Source: Virgibacillus salexigens
GTDB taxonomy: Bacteria > Bacillota > Bacilli > Bacillales > Amphibacillaceae
NCBI RefSeq assembly: GCF_014905415.1
Contig: NZ_BNEO01000001.1
Location: forward strand, 868,001-932,000
Length of the DNA: 64,000 nt
Direction of reading: 5' to 3'
The notes beneath the pieces were generated by a model. That model ran no database searches, was not told where the DNA came from, and was given only the letters and a program-made list of their open reading frames with translations. Position 1 is the stretch's first letter. Each line of letters begins with the position of its first letter. A program made the position numbers and the translations under genes. Of this stretch, positions 35,274 through 44,598 are shown one piece after another.

Positions 35274-36560
35274 TTACTCAAGCCCAGCATTATCCAAAGC
35301 CTGAATTAAATTATCCACATTTCGTTGGGTAACAAAGATATTGACTGCTTGGTTTGCTTTTGTAAGAAATCCTTCGGATGCTGCTGAACCATGAGCAAGG
35401 CTAGGAACTAATCTGGAACTTTGGAATGCATCCATCGCATCCTTTCCGTATTGGTCATATTTTTCGGGATCTGCATCTACACGTGCCGGAATCGATCCTT
35501 TCAAAGGATTAAATGTATCCTGGCCTTCTACAGATCCTAACACGGTTAAGAATTCCTTTACTTCTTCTGGATTTTCTACGCCTTTTGGTAATCCGAACGT
35601 ATCGGTAATGACTGCAAAGTCTCCTTCTGTATCAGGGAAGGCAAAATAACCAAAATCCTCATTTGTTTCCAATTCCAGATCATTGGCAAAATAGCCTTTT
35701 GCCCAGTCACCCATATTAATCATTGCTGCTTCCCCGTTTGCAACCAATTGTGCCGAATCCTGCCAGTTACGTGAAGCATGATCTTCATTTACATAATCTA
35801 GTATCTTAGCAAATTTTTCTGCTGCTTGAACGACCCGTTCATCATCAAAGCTAATTTCTCCATTAAATAACTTCACGTAATCATCTGGGCCAAGCTCACC
35901 TAGTAATACATTTTCAAATATTTGTGTAGCAGGCCATGATTCTTTATCTCCTAACGCCATTGGTACAACCCCTGCTTCTTGAAGCTGATCCGCTACTGCA
36001 AAATACTCGTCCAATGTCGTTGGTACTGCTATGTTGTTTTCCTCAAATACTTGCTTGTTATAAAAAATTACATTCCCACGATGAATATTTACAGGAACAG
36101 AGTAAATATCGTCATCCTTACTAACTAACTCAATTAACTCTTCTGGGAATTTATCCATCCATTCGTTTTCTTCATATAGGTCATTTAACGGCTCCATCTT
36201 ATCTGCAGCAACCCAACTTTTATTTAACTCCTCCCCACCATGGACTTGAAACGTCGATGGCGGATCATTTCCTTGCATTCTTGTTGCTAACACTGCTTTG
36301 GCATTCGTTCCTGCTCCGCCTGCTACCGCAGCGTTTTCAACAGTTATATCTGGGTGTTTTTCTTCAAATAAATCAATTAATGCAAGTAAACCATCCTCTT
36401 CGCCCGCACCTGTCCACCAGCTAAATATTTCTACTTCCCCAGTAGATTCTGCCTCATTACTAGATGATTCATTTTCAGATTCTCCCGACGAATTTTCACT
36501 ACATGCCGTAATGAACATGATAACTGCCATAAATGCGAACATCCCGTATAGCTTCCTCAC
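35274..36560 (-). CDS. Sugar ABC transporter substrate-binding lipoprotein (importer 3, glucose/mannose-binding type)
   Basis: 428 residues with a GTG start and AAGGGGG upstream. The lipobox places Cys20 in IMFITACSENSS, followed by a Ser/Glu-rich linker. The mature start EIFSWWTGAGEEDGLLALID and the run AVLATRMQGNDPPSTFQVHGG match the pattern of bacterial glucose/mannose/galactose-binding CUT1 proteins. A monosaccharide ligand is therefore likely. Upstream is a cre site and a TATAAT-like -10 without a recognisable -35, as expected for a promoter activated by the YesN-type regulator next door. Confidence 0.9.
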   Translation of the reverse strand: MRKLYGMFAFMAVIMFITACSENSSGESENESSSNEAESTGEVEIFSWWTGAGEEDGLLALIDLFEEKHPDITVENAAVAGGAGTNAKAVLATRMQGNDPPSTFQVHGGEELNKSWVAADKMEPLNDLYEENEWMDKFPEELIELVSKDDDIYSVPVNIHRGNVIFYNKQVFEENNIAVPTTLDEYFAVADQLQEAGVVPMALGDKESWPATQIFENVLLGELGPDDYVKLFNGEISFDDERVVQAAEKFAKILDYVNEDHASRNWQDSAQLVANGEAAMINMGDWAKGYFANDLELETNEDFGYFAFPDTEGDFAVITDTFGLPKGVENPEEVKEFLTVLGSVEGQDTFNPLKGSIPARVDADPEKYDQYGKDAMDAFQSSRLVPSLAHGSAASEGFLTKANQAVNIFVTQRNVDNLIQALDNAGLE

Positions 36561-36588
36561 GTTATATTTTCCCCCTTCGGTATGTTTT

Positions 36589-36603
36589 TGATAACGCTTC
36601 CAT
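36589..36603 (-). promoter_or_regulatory. cre site upstream of importer 3
   Basis: On the minus strand ATGGAAGCGTTATCA matches every fixed position of WTGNAANCGNWNNC. It lies between the -10 box (36608-36613) and the start codon, a typical position for CcpA repression. Confidence 0.75.
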
Positions 36604-36667
36604 AACCATTATAAAACGCTATCAATGAGAGCTGGCGTACATTTTCTGCACTATCTTACGTTTTTCT

Positions 36668-38098
36668 TCACTTTCTTAAGATGGCTTGTTGATACTGCTT
36701 AGGTGATTGATTAACATGCTTCTTAAATACCCTGCTAAAGTAATTTGGATCTTTATAGCCAATCATGAAACTTATTTCTTTTAAGGAATAATTATTCGTT
36801 TCTATTAATTCTTTTGCTTTTTGTAAGCGAATCTGTGTTAGATAATCAATAAATGTTGATCCAACACCTGCTCGAAATAGATTAGAGAAATAATTTGGGC
36901 TAAGATTCACTTCTGCCGCAACCTGTTCTAATGTTAAGTTCTCATGAAAATGTTCATTCATAAATGTTTTTGCTAGATGGATCGAACGTTTGGAAGCAAA
37001 ATAATCACGCATTTGCATACAGCACAGATGCAAATAGGAATACCAATCCTGACTGGACTGTAAAGAAGTCACTAATGTCTTTGGTTTTTCCACACCGTGA
37101 CGAGCAAATAGCTGTATTAATTGAATATAAAGTTCTTCTTTATCCATTCCGGTAAGTTCTGATTCATGATTCTTAAAAAATACGATCACTTCTTCTTGTT
37201 TTCCTTGTTCTACTAAAATACAAATAGTGTTAATCTTTTCATCTGTTTGTTTGTCTTTGATTTTCCCCTGATAGAATCCATAATTCCGATTTCGGTCCGC
37301 GAATAAGTCGATACAAGCACGATATGCATTCTGATAAGAATGAGCTAGTTGGTCCATGTTTGCTGTCGGATTACCAATCCCAATATAACTTGCTTCTCCT
37401 AATTCAAGATGAACTTTTCTTGCGAGAACTAATAGATCCGATTTGATTAATTTATTTACTGAAAAAATACAGCCAACAATTACTTGTTCACTCGGAATTG
37501 ATTTAAAGATACACGCTTTACTGCTGAGCACTGTTTTCAGTTGATACTCATAATCTTCTAGATTATGATCACCAGTCGCTTTGATTACAAAAAAACAGGC
37601 AGTTTCCATATCTGGGAACAATTGACCTTTTAGTTCTTTTATTCCTCTCGAATCTGATTGGTGCATTAATCGATCCAATAACTGTTCTTTTCGTAATACC
37701 TGAGACTGCAAATCGGATTGTTGTTCTTGATGGATTTCCTTGGAAACACGTAATAGTGTCTTCACTATTTCCTGCCTTCTTCCAGGCTTTAAAATATAAT
37801 CCTTAATGCCAAATCGCATCGCTTCTTTCGCATATTCAAAAGAGTCATAGGCTGAAACCAAGATGAATTTTATTCGCTTATGCTTTGCTGAAATTTGCTC
37901 TATGGCTTCAAGTCCATTCACACCTGGCATACGAATATCCATAAACATAATATCTGGTTCTAATTGTTCTGCGAGTTCGACCGCCTTTCTTCCATTCATT
38001 GCTTCTCCTACCACTTCCATATCAACGAATGTTTCTTCAATAAACTTGCGCATGGCTTTCCTTTCTACCAACTCATCTTCAGCTATAATAATTCGCAT
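36668..38098 (-). CDS. YesN-type response regulator, receiver plus AraC DNA-binding domain
   Basis: About 476 residues from the ATG at 38098, six bases after AAGGAGG and inside the end of the kinase gene. The receiver domain (residues 1-120) has acidic AEDE, phosphoacceptor Asp54 in DIMFMDIRMPG and Lys104 in YILKPG. A middle region of about 250 residues follows. The C-terminal 100 residues are two AraC-type HTH motifs (LTLEQVAAEVNLSPNYFSNL and SLKEISFMIGYKDPNYFSRV). With the kinase and binding protein it should sense a sugar and activate transcription. The nearest target is importer 3. Confidence 0.92.
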   Translation of the reverse strand: MRIIIAEDELVERKAMRKFIEETFVDMEVVGEAMNGRKAVELAEQLEPDIMFMDIRMPGVNGLEAIEQISAKHKRIKFILVSAYDSFEYAKEAMRFGIKDYILKPGRRQEIVKTLLRVSKEIHQEQQSDLQSQVLRKEQLLDRLMHQSDSRGIKELKGQLFPDMETACFFVIKATGDHNLEDYEYQLKTVLSSKACIFKSIPSEQVIVGCIFSVNKLIKSDLLVLARKVHLELGEASYIGIGNPTANMDQLAHSYQNAYRACIDLFADRNRNYGFYQGKIKDKQTDEKINTICILVEQGKQEEVIVFFKNHESELTGMDKEELYIQLIQLFARHGVEKPKTLVTSLQSSQDWYSYLHLCCMQMRDYFASKRSIHLAKTFMNEHFHENLTLEQVAAEVNLSPNYFSNLFRAGVGSTFIDYLTQIRLQKAKELIETNNYSLKEISFMIGYKDPNYFSRVFKKHVNQSPKQYQQAILRK

Positions 38099-39527
38099 CT
38101 TCATCCTCCTTCCCATCTTTGGGCAAAAGTAATCGAATTGTTGTTCCTTTCCCCGGTTCCGTATCGATTTCTGCAACATTCATTTGTTGATAGCATAGTT
38201 GGAGTCGGCGAATGACATTGGATAAACCGATTCCTGTAGAATGTCCTACATGGTTGATCGCTTTATTGGTTGTTGTAATGTAGCTTTGTGCATCATCTGG
38301 GTCCATGCCAATCCCGTCATCAGCTACTTCTGTAACTACCCATTTCTCGGATTCGTAGATGGTCAGCGTGATAGTTCCCCCTTCTTCTTTCCCTTCAATT
38401 CCATGAATAAATGCATTTTCAACTAATGGCTGCAGTGTCAGTCTTGGAACATCTATATCTAAACATGCTTCATCCACAAACCATTGAAACTGAATTCGTT
38501 CTGAAAACCGGACTTTTTGTATATGAAAATAGTCAGCAACTACATCTACTTCTTCGCGAAGCGATACATTCTTATCAATGTGCCCGAGACTATGTCTTAG
38601 AAGCGCAGCAGTTGCATCAATGAGCTTTGATGTAGATGCAGCATCTTCTAAATAGGCCATTTTCGATACCGTATTTAACGTGTTAAACAAAAAATGAGGA
38701 TTAATTTGATTTTGCAGATGTTTTATTTCCATTTCATTCACAAGTCGATCCAATTCTGATTGGTCTTTCATATCAGACACAAGCTGATGAATATCCAAAC
38801 GCATTTTATGAAACGTATCCCCTAATAATTTCAGTTCATTATTTGCCTTAATATTAATCGGTGCGCCTACTAATTCTCCTGTCGAAACTTCTTTCGCTGC
38901 ATCAGACAATTGTTGAATCGGCATCGTAATTCCTTTGGAAAACCAGATAGCAAAGAAAACGGCAAGTAATATCGTTGATAAAGACAAAAAAAGAATAAAT
39001 AAAAAGAAATTCTGATTCCGTTCTTGCATGTCCTGATAAAATAGTTGATAGTCTGTTAGATCCCTATCTATTAATTCCAAAGTCGCTGCCTGAATATAGT
39101 TAGAAGCTGCACGTGTTTCCTCTAAATGCTTCGTATACTGTTCCATATCATCTTTAATTACAAAACCCATGGTTAACTCACTCTCGTAAATAAACGTTTC
39201 AATAATATGACGATAATTTTTTAACTCAATCGTGTTATCTTCATTAAATATTGCTAGCAATCGATCTTTTTGATTCTCCAATCCATTCTTCAGTTGGAAG
39301 TAGGACGTATCTTGTGCCGTATTTGAATTGTTAACATACAGTTTAAGTTCAGAATACAAGCTTTCTGTTTGTTGAGAGATAGTATTCAAGATTAAAAACC
39401 GCTCAAATCGTTTATTGTAAATAGAAGATAATTGATTAGAGCTGACATAAATAGATATAGCAGTAATTTGAAACAAAATAATAAACACACACGAATATAC
39501 GATCAATTTCCCACGAATTGTCCTCAT
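38079..39527 (-). CDS. YesM/LytS-type sensor histidine kinase
   Basis: About 482 residues. The ATG at 39527 overlaps the TGA of the preceding gene as ATGA; a TTG two codons earlier is less likely. TM1 covers roughly residues 9-28. An extracellular helical region follows, then TM2 at about 175-196, HAMP, and the His-kinase block LQNQINPHFLFNTLNTVSKM with His278. The ATPase motifs are PLVENAFIHGIE and DDGIGMD. It lacks a substrate-binding PAS or Cache domain, so the separate binding protein at 39524 probably supplies ligand recognition. Confidence 0.92.
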   Translation of the reverse strand: MRTIRGKLIVYSCVFIILFQITAISIYVSSNQLSSIYNKRFERFLILNTISQQTESLYSELKLYVNNSNTAQDTSYFQLKNGLENQKDRLLAIFNEDNTIELKNYRHIIETFIYESELTMGFVIKDDMEQYTKHLEETRAASNYIQAATLELIDRDLTDYQLFYQDMQERNQNFFLFILFLSLSTILLAVFFAIWFSKGITMPIQQLSDAAKEVSTGELVGAPINIKANNELKLLGDTFHKMRLDIHQLVSDMKDQSELDRLVNEMEIKHLQNQINPHFLFNTLNTVSKMAYLEDAASTSKLIDATAALLRHSLGHIDKNVSLREEVDVVADYFHIQKVRFSERIQFQWFVDEACLDIDVPRLTLQPLVENAFIHGIEGKEEGGTITLTIYESEKWVVTEVADDGIGMDPDDAQSYITTTNKAINHVGHSTGIGLSNVIRRLQLCYQQMNVAEIDTEPGKGTTIRLLLPKDGKEDEDANYYS

Positions 39528-40513
39528 TTCCAATCACCACTTAGCTTTTCTAAGTTACCCTTCGTAATAATTGACGTATCGATAAATTTTTCATTTTTTA
39601 ATAGATCCTTGTTTTGTAGCGTAATCAACGTATCGATAGATGTACGTCCCATTTGCTTCGGATATTGACTAATTGTTGCATCAATATCGCCTTGTTTTAT
39701 GTATTCAACTGTCTCTGGTAAAATATCAAAGGAAGTTATGTAGAGTTCTTTTTCTGGTGCGACCTCCTGCATCCCCTGAACAATGCCAATTCCATCTAGC
39801 GCACTCATTCCAACCAATGCTGTAATGGAAGGATGTTGTTTATAGATTTCATATGCTGCTTGTGCAGCACCAATCTTGGTAATCTGTGATTCCTTAATAT
39901 CAGCAATTTCAATGCGTGGTGCATTTTTTATTTCTTCCTTAAATCCAGCAAGACGCTCCTTTTGGTTAATAGCATCTAATCTCCCCATAACAATACCTAC
40001 ACGTTGTTCTCCTTGTGTATGTTGTATAATTGTCTGCGCAGCTAATTGACCGGCATAATAATTATCCGTTCCTACATATGCCTTACGCTCACTACTTTTC
40101 ACATCTGTATCAATCGTAATTACTGGTATATTTCGTTCAATTGCCTTATGAACAAGATCGACGAACCTATTTCCTTCTATCCCTTGAATAATAATTCCAT
40201 CAACCTTAGCTGCAATCATACGATCGAATAACACCAACAACTGATCATTATCTGCCTTTTTCGGTGCAACATACTCTAAATATATCTCCTTTTCTCTAGC
40301 TGCCTTTTTTGCTCCATCCTCAATTAATCGCCAATACGCGTTTTCAGTTTCCTCCGCTATTAAAGCAAAATGATAGCGATAATTATCAGCTGCGTTATTA
40401 TTGTTTTCTTCAATATAAAAAGTTTTATAGCCAAAATAGAGCATCACGCTACAACTTACAATGAATAAAATTGTAGCTAATAAAAAAATGAGTCGTTTTC
40501 GATAAACATTCAT
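39524..40513 (-). CDS. Membrane-anchored type I sugar-binding protein (sensor partner of the YesM/YesN pair)
   Basis: About 329 residues from the ATG at 40513 (AAGAAGGTG six bases upstream). One N-terminal hydrophobic segment (about residues 7-28) anchors it. A Cys occurs in FIVSCSVML but the context is a poor lipobox. The rest is a RbsB/XylF-type ligand-binding fold (HFALIAEETENAYWRLIEDG, GIIIQGIEGNRF). Its stop overlaps the kinase start. The order binding protein-kinase-regulator matches the XylFII-LytS-YesN three-component system described in clostridia. No membrane permease of the ribose type is adjacent, which argues for sensing rather than transport. Confidence 0.88.
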   Translation of the reverse strand: MNVYRKRLIFLLATILFIVSCSVMLYFGYKTFYIEENNNNAADNYRYHFALIAEETENAYWRLIEDGAKKAAREKEIYLEYVAPKKADNDQLLVLFDRMIAAKVDGIIIQGIEGNRFVDLVHKAIERNIPVITIDTDVKSSERKAYVGTDNYYAGQLAAQTIIQHTQGEQRVGIVMGRLDAINQKERLAGFKEEIKNAPRIEIADIKESQITKIGAAQAAYEIYKQHPSITALVGMSALDGIGIVQGMQEVAPEKELYITSFDILPETVEYIKQGDIDATISQYPKQMGRTSIDTLITLQNKDLLKNEKFIDTSIITKGNLEKLSGDWK

Positions 40514-40526
40514 TTTATACACCTTC

Positions 40527-40541
40527 TTGAAAGCGTTTTAT
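40527..40541 (+). promoter_or_regulatory. cre-like site upstream of the three-component operon
   Basis: TTGAAAGCGTTTTAT matches WTGNAANCGNWNNC except at the last fixed base. It lies just in front of the binding-protein ribosome site. Confidence 0.5.
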
Positions 40542-40614
40542 TTATTTTAGCATAGAATACATTCCCTACGAATGGTATCCATCCTATCGGTAGTAGCCAC
40601 ATTTAAAATACCCT

Positions 40615-40666
40615 AAAAAAATCCAAACTAATTTCCGAATATAATTATACAAAAATTAGTTTGGAT
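40615..40666 (-). terminator. Intrinsic terminator after the MFS sugar permease
   Basis: ATCCAAACTAATTT (40621-40634) and AAATTAGTTTGGAT (40653-40666) pair exactly over 14 bp, followed by T residues on the minus strand. Confidence 0.85.
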
Positions 40667-40755
40667 ATTTATGATCTATATTACGTTTGTACCCAAAGAA
40701 ACCTAGGGAAAATAGGAATATCAAGCGAATGCTTCGTACATATACTCTTCTATCA

Positions 40756-42102
40756 TTAGCTAGCTGTTCGCTTACGTAAGTCGGCTTCGATCTCTTCTAG
40801 ACTACGCCCGCGTGTTTCAGGTAAGAATTTAATAACAAAGATAAGCGCGACAACGCCAATAACTGCAAAGATTAGAAATACTTGCCCAACACCTAAAGCT
40901 TCTGCCAACATTGGGAAAAACTGGGCAACTAGTAAACTTCCAATCGATAAAGCCAATGCAGCAATTCCTGTTGCAGCACCACGTGCGCGCATTGGGAATA
41001 ATTCTGGAAGCATTACCCATAACACTGGTCCCCAAGTAAATGCGAAGAAGATTATAAATAAAGATAGGCAAGCGACGATGATCCACGCACCCAAGTTCGA
41101 ATCTAAGCCAAGTGTCCAAATCAGTACGGCCATTATTACCAATGAAGCAACCATTCCGATATTACCAGTAATTAATAATTTTTTTCTATCAATTTTATCA
41201 ATGATCATAATTGCAACAATTGTCATTAATACGTTAACCGAACCGATCCCCACTGTCCCTAGTATAGCTGTTACATCTCCTAAACCTGCTTGACTAAAAA
41301 TCGTTGGTGCATAATAAATAATCGCATTGATGCCAATAATCTGTTGCAATAATGCAAATGTACAACCAATGATTAACGTTGGACGCAGCCAGGAGGAAGC
41401 TAGCACTTTCCATGTTCCTTCAGAAATACGATTTATCTCATGCATTTCATCGATTTCTTTATCGATTTCCCCTGATTTTCTTGTTAATTTCATTACACGT
41501 CTAGCAGCTGATTCACTACGGTGTTCCAGCAACCACCTTGGACTTTCTGGCATAAATAAGACACCGATCATTAATATTAATGAAGGTACGACAGCTAATC
41601 CCACCATCCAACGCCAGCCTTCTATTTCTGCAAAGGCATAGTTGACCAAATAGGAAGAAAGAATACCAATCGTAATCATTAACTGATTTAACGAACTTAA
41701 TGAGCCTCGTGATTCTGTCGGAGCCATTTCTGATAAATATACAGGGACAATGGCAGTTGATCCACCTACTGCTAGTCCAATAATAAGCCTTCCGACTACA
41801 AGTGCTTCCATATTAGGTGCAAAGGCAAGCACTAATGAACCAATGATAAAAATAATAGAAATCATAAACACGAGCCGCCTACGTCCAAATTTATCTGATA
41901 ACGGTCCGCTAAATCCAGATCCAAATATCGCACCGAATAACATTGAGCTAACTACTAACCCTTCCGTAAAGCTCGTTAATGGAATATCATTTTTAATGAA
42001 TAGCAATGCTCCCGATATAACTCCCATATCATATCCATATAAGAGTCCACCTAAAGCACCGAAAAAGAAGATCATTTTCTTGTTTAGTATTTTACCCTTC
42101 AT
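40756..42102 (-). CDS. MFS sugar porter, probable galactose permease
   Basis: 448 residues from the ATG at 42102 (MKGKILNKKMIFFFGALGG), with AAGGAAGGG nine bases upstream; a longer frame runs to 42195 but would cover the promoter. Twelve membrane spans and the sugar-porter signatures are present: GPLSDKFGRRR, VPVYLSEMAPTESRG, PESPRWLLEHR, and PETRGRSLEEIE at the C-terminus. It imports a sugar with protons. A 20-bp operator shared with the divergent galK promoter, plus a cre site, suggests galactose as substrate; related proteins carry arabinose or xylose. Confidence 0.9.
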   Translation of the reverse strand: MKGKILNKKMIFFFGALGGLLYGYDMGVISGALLFIKNDIPLTSFTEGLVVSSMLFGAIFGSGFSGPLSDKFGRRRLVFMISIIFIIGSLVLAFAPNMEALVVGRLIIGLAVGGSTAIVPVYLSEMAPTESRGSLSSLNQLMITIGILSSYLVNYAFAEIEGWRWMVGLAVVPSLILMIGVLFMPESPRWLLEHRSESAARRVMKLTRKSGEIDKEIDEMHEINRISEGTWKVLASSWLRPTLIIGCTFALLQQIIGINAIIYYAPTIFSQAGLGDVTAILGTVGIGSVNVLMTIVAIMIIDKIDRKKLLITGNIGMVASLVIMAVLIWTLGLDSNLGAWIIVACLSLFIIFFAFTWGPVLWVMLPELFPMRARGAATGIAALALSIGSLLVAQFFPMLAEALGVGQVFLIFAVIGVVALIFVIKFLPETRGRSLEEIEADLRKRTAS

Positions 42103-42139
42103 GTCATACAACCCTTCCTTTTCATATAAATTAGCAATC

Positions 42140-42153
42140 GTTAGCGCTTGCAA
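42140..42153 (-). promoter_or_regulatory. cre site of the MFS permease gene
   Basis: On the minus strand TTGCAAGCGCTAAC matches WTGNAANCGNWNNC fully. It lies between the promoter and the start codon. Confidence 0.75.
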
Positions 42154-42166
42154 AAAACGTTTATAA

Positions 42167-42195
42167 ACTATATCCCACTTTTGCAATCTTCCCAA
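42167..42195 (-). promoter_or_regulatory. Promoter of the MFS permease gene
   Basis: On the minus strand TTGGGA (42190-42195) and TATAGT (42167-42172) are 17 bases apart. The ROK-type operator at 42201-42220 is just upstream. Confidence 0.55.
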
Positions 42196-42200
42196 ACATC

Positions 42201-42220
42201 TTAATTAATTAAATTAATTA
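42201..42220. promoter_or_regulatory. Operator copy 1, MFS permease side (probable ROK repressor site)
   Basis: TTAATTAATTAAATTAATTA occurs here and, identically, at 42347-42366, with the flanking C and TCT also conserved. The shared core ATTAAATTAATT recurs upstream of the ROK regulator gene. Confidence 0.7.
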
Positions 42221-42346
42221 TCTAAATGAAACAATATCATAGACGTTATAGAATGAAAAGATTTAATATTATTACATAGGTTGATAGCTGGTTAGATTCG
42301 CAATTATTTTCCATTGTATCTCAACAAATGTTATAGTAAACTATAC

Positions 42347-42366
42347 TTAATTAATTAAATTAATTA
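42347..42366. promoter_or_regulatory. Operator copy 2, galK side (probable ROK repressor site)
   Basis: This is an exact repeat of the 42201-42220 element in the same orientation, 146 bases away. It overlaps a TATACT (42342-42347) that could be the galK -10 box. Confidence 0.7.
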
Positions 42367-42373
42367 TCTTCTT

Positions 42374-42388
42374 TTGCAAGCGTTTTAA
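42374..42388 (+). promoter_or_regulatory. cre-like site upstream of galK
   Basis: TTGCAAGCGTTTTAA matches the cre consensus except at the last fixed base. It directly follows the operator and precedes the galK ribosome site. Confidence 0.6.
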
Positions 42389-42408
42389 ACCAATGAAGGG
42401 GGTTTTTT

Positions 42409-43590
42409 ATGAAATCGTCTGAATTACAAACGATGTTTCAAAATATCTTTCATACAACAAAGAAGCCACGGTTATTTTTTGCTCCTGGCCGAATTAACTT
42501 AATAGGGGAACATACCGATTATAATGGCGGGAATGTTTTTCCTGCCGCTATCACCTTTGGTACCTATGCTGCTTGTAGCAAACGCGAGGATAAACGCATA
42601 CGATTCTATTCCAGCAATTTTTCTGAAACTGGAATCATCGAATGTGAATTATCTAATTTAAATTATCAAGCGTCCCATAATTGGGCGAATTATCCCAAAG
42701 GGATGATCCAGTTTCTTATTAATGAAGGGCATCTTATCGATCAAGGAATGGATATCTTATTTTACGGGGATATTCCAAACAGTGCTGGACTATCTTCTTC
42801 TGCATCCATTGAGATGGTGACAGGTGTACTTTTAGAGGGGATTTTCTCCTTAAATAGTAACCGAATTGAGATGATCAAGCTTGGTCAACGAGTAGAAAAT
42901 GAATATATTGGGGTTAGTAGTGGAATCATGGACCAGTTTGCTATTGGTATGGGAAAGAAAAACCATGCAATTCTATTAGACTGTCAGTCTTTGAACTTTT
43001 ACTATGCTCCACTAGAGCTTAAAGACCATGTTATTCTTATTATAAATACGAATAAGCAACGCACATTAGCTGGGTCAAAGTATAACGAACGACGAACCGA
43101 ATGTGAGCAAGCATTATTTGACTTGCGGAAGCAGCTTCCCATAGCAAGCCTTGGAGAATTAACACCTGATGAATTTGAAACAAATGCCAAATGGATTAAT
43201 AACCCCATCCATCAAAAACGTGCTAAACATGCGGTATATGAAAATGCTCGAACAAAGGAAGCTCTTGAAAAATTAAGAGTGAGTGACTTAGACCGTTTTG
43301 GAGAGCTGATGAATGAATCTCATTTATCGTTAAAATATGATTATGAAGTTACAGGAATAGAACTTGACACCATCGTAGAGGCTGCCTGGGATCAACCAGG
43401 CGTGTTAGGGGCAAGGATGACCGGAGCTGGCTTTGGAGGCTGTGCGATTGCGGTTGTGGAACGAAAATATACAGAAGCCTTTCGGAAAAATGTAAATACA
43501 ATCTATGAAGAAAAGATTGGTTATCCTGCCACGTTCTATTCAGCTGAAATCGGTGATGGTGCAAAAGAAATCATAGAGGAGGTGGTATAA
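42409..43590 (+). CDS. galK: Galactokinase
   Basis: 393 residues, standard length. Signatures are FAPGRINLIGEHTDYNGGNVFP (galactose-binding), GDIPNSAGLSSSASIEM (GHMP ATP loop) and the C-terminal GARMTGAGFGGCAIAVV. It phosphorylates alpha-D-galactose at C1 in the cytoplasm, the first Leloir step. AAGGGGG precedes the ATG. It opens the galK-galE-galT-galM operon, divergent from the MFS permease. Confidence 0.97.
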   Translation: MKSSELQTMFQNIFHTTKKPRLFFAPGRINLIGEHTDYNGGNVFPAAITFGTYAACSKREDKRIRFYSSNFSETGIIECELSNLNYQASHNWANYPKGMIQFLINEGHLIDQGMDILFYGDIPNSAGLSSSASIEMVTGVLLEGIFSLNSNRIEMIKLGQRVENEYIGVSSGIMDQFAIGMGKKNHAILLDCQSLNFYYAPLELKDHVILIINTNKQRTLAGSKYNERRTECEQALFDLRKQLPIASLGELTPDEFETNAKWINNPIHQKRAKHAVYENARTKEALEKLRVSDLDRFGELMNESHLSLKYDYEVTGIELDTIVEAAWDQPGVLGARMTGAGFGGCAIAVVERKYTEAFRKNVNTIYEEKIGYPATFYSAEIGDGAKEIIEEVV

Positions 43591-44598
43591 TTGTCCATAC
43601 TAGTCTTAGGCGGAGCAGGGTATATTGGTTCCCATGCAGTTTATCAATTAATTGATAAAGGAAAAGAAGTTGTTGTCGTTGATAATTTACAAACAGGACA
43701 TCAAGCAGCCATTCACCCCAGCGCTACTTTTTATCAAGGAGATATTCGAGATATTGATTTTTTACGTCATGTCTTTCACCAAGAAACGATTGAAGCAGTG
43801 GTCCATTTTGCTGCTAATTCATTAGTTGGTGAATCAATGGAAAAGCCACTCCAATATTTTGATAATAATGTGTATGGTACGCAAGTATTATTAGAGGTCA
43901 TGGTCGAAAATCAGGTGAAGCTTATTGTTTTCTCGTCTACCGCAGCTACGTATGGGGAAGCCGATACGATACCAATTAAGGAGACAATGCCTACTAACCC
44001 TACTAATGCGTACGGAGAAACCAAACAAACGATGGAGAAATTAATGAAGTGGACGGCCCAGGCGCATGATATCCGTTTTGTATCACTTCGTTATTTTAAT
44101 GTGGCTGGTGCAAGAGAGACAGCCGAAATTGGTGAAGATCATCGTCCAGAAACACATCTTATCCCGATCATTTTACAAGTTGCCCTTGGCCAGCGAGATG
44201 CGATAACGATTTTTGGAGAAGATTATCCTACCGACGATGGGAGCTGTGTTCGCGACTATGTGCATGTAGAAGATCTTATTCAAGCCCATATCCTTGCACT
44301 TGATTATTTAGAAAATGATGGAAAAAGCGATGTTTTCAATCTAGGTAGCAATACTGGCTTTTCCGTCAAACAGATGGTTGCATCTGCTAGACGTGTTACG
44401 GGAAAAGCTATTCCCGTAAAGATAGGCGCACGACGAGCGGGAGACCCAGCTGTACTCATTGCAAGTTCTGACAAAGCCAAGCAAGTCTTAGGATGGAAAC
44501 CAACAAGGACTTCCATTGATACGATATTAGCCGATGCTTGGAATTGGCATCAACAGCATCCTAACGGCTATAAAGGAGAGATAAATCATCATGATTGA
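43591..44598 (+). CDS. galE: UDP-glucose 4-epimerase
   Basis: 335 residues. The NAD loop is [15 protein letters not shown] (GGAGYIG at residues 7-13). The catalytic region is [10 protein letters not shown] with Tyr141 and Lys145 in [11 protein letters not shown], and RYFNVAGA is also typical. It interconverts UDP-galactose and UDP-glucose. The start is a TTG exactly after the galK stop codon, with GGAGGTGG five bases upstream. It overlaps galT by 8 bases. Confidence 0.96.
   Translation: MSILVLGGAGYIGSHAVYQLIDKGKEVVVVDNLQTGHQAAIHPSATFYQGDIRDIDFLRHVFHQETIEAVVHFAANSLVGESMEKPLQYFDNNVYGTQVLLEVMVENQVKLIVFSSTAATYGEADTIPIKETMPTNPTNAYGETKQTMEKLMKWTAQAHDIRFVSLRYFNVAGARETAEIGEDHRPETHLIPIILQVALGQRDAITIFGEDYPTDDGSCVRDYVHVEDLIQAHILALDYLENDGKSDVFNLGSNTGFSVKQMVASARRVTGKAIPVKIGARRAGDPAVLIASSDKAKQVLGWKPTRTSIDTILADAWNWHQQHPNGYKGEINHHD

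Noticed and set aside
41750-42166. 138-codon frame on the plus strand opposite the MFS permease
   Set aside because: It is a mirror of membrane-protein codons and overlaps the divergent promoter.
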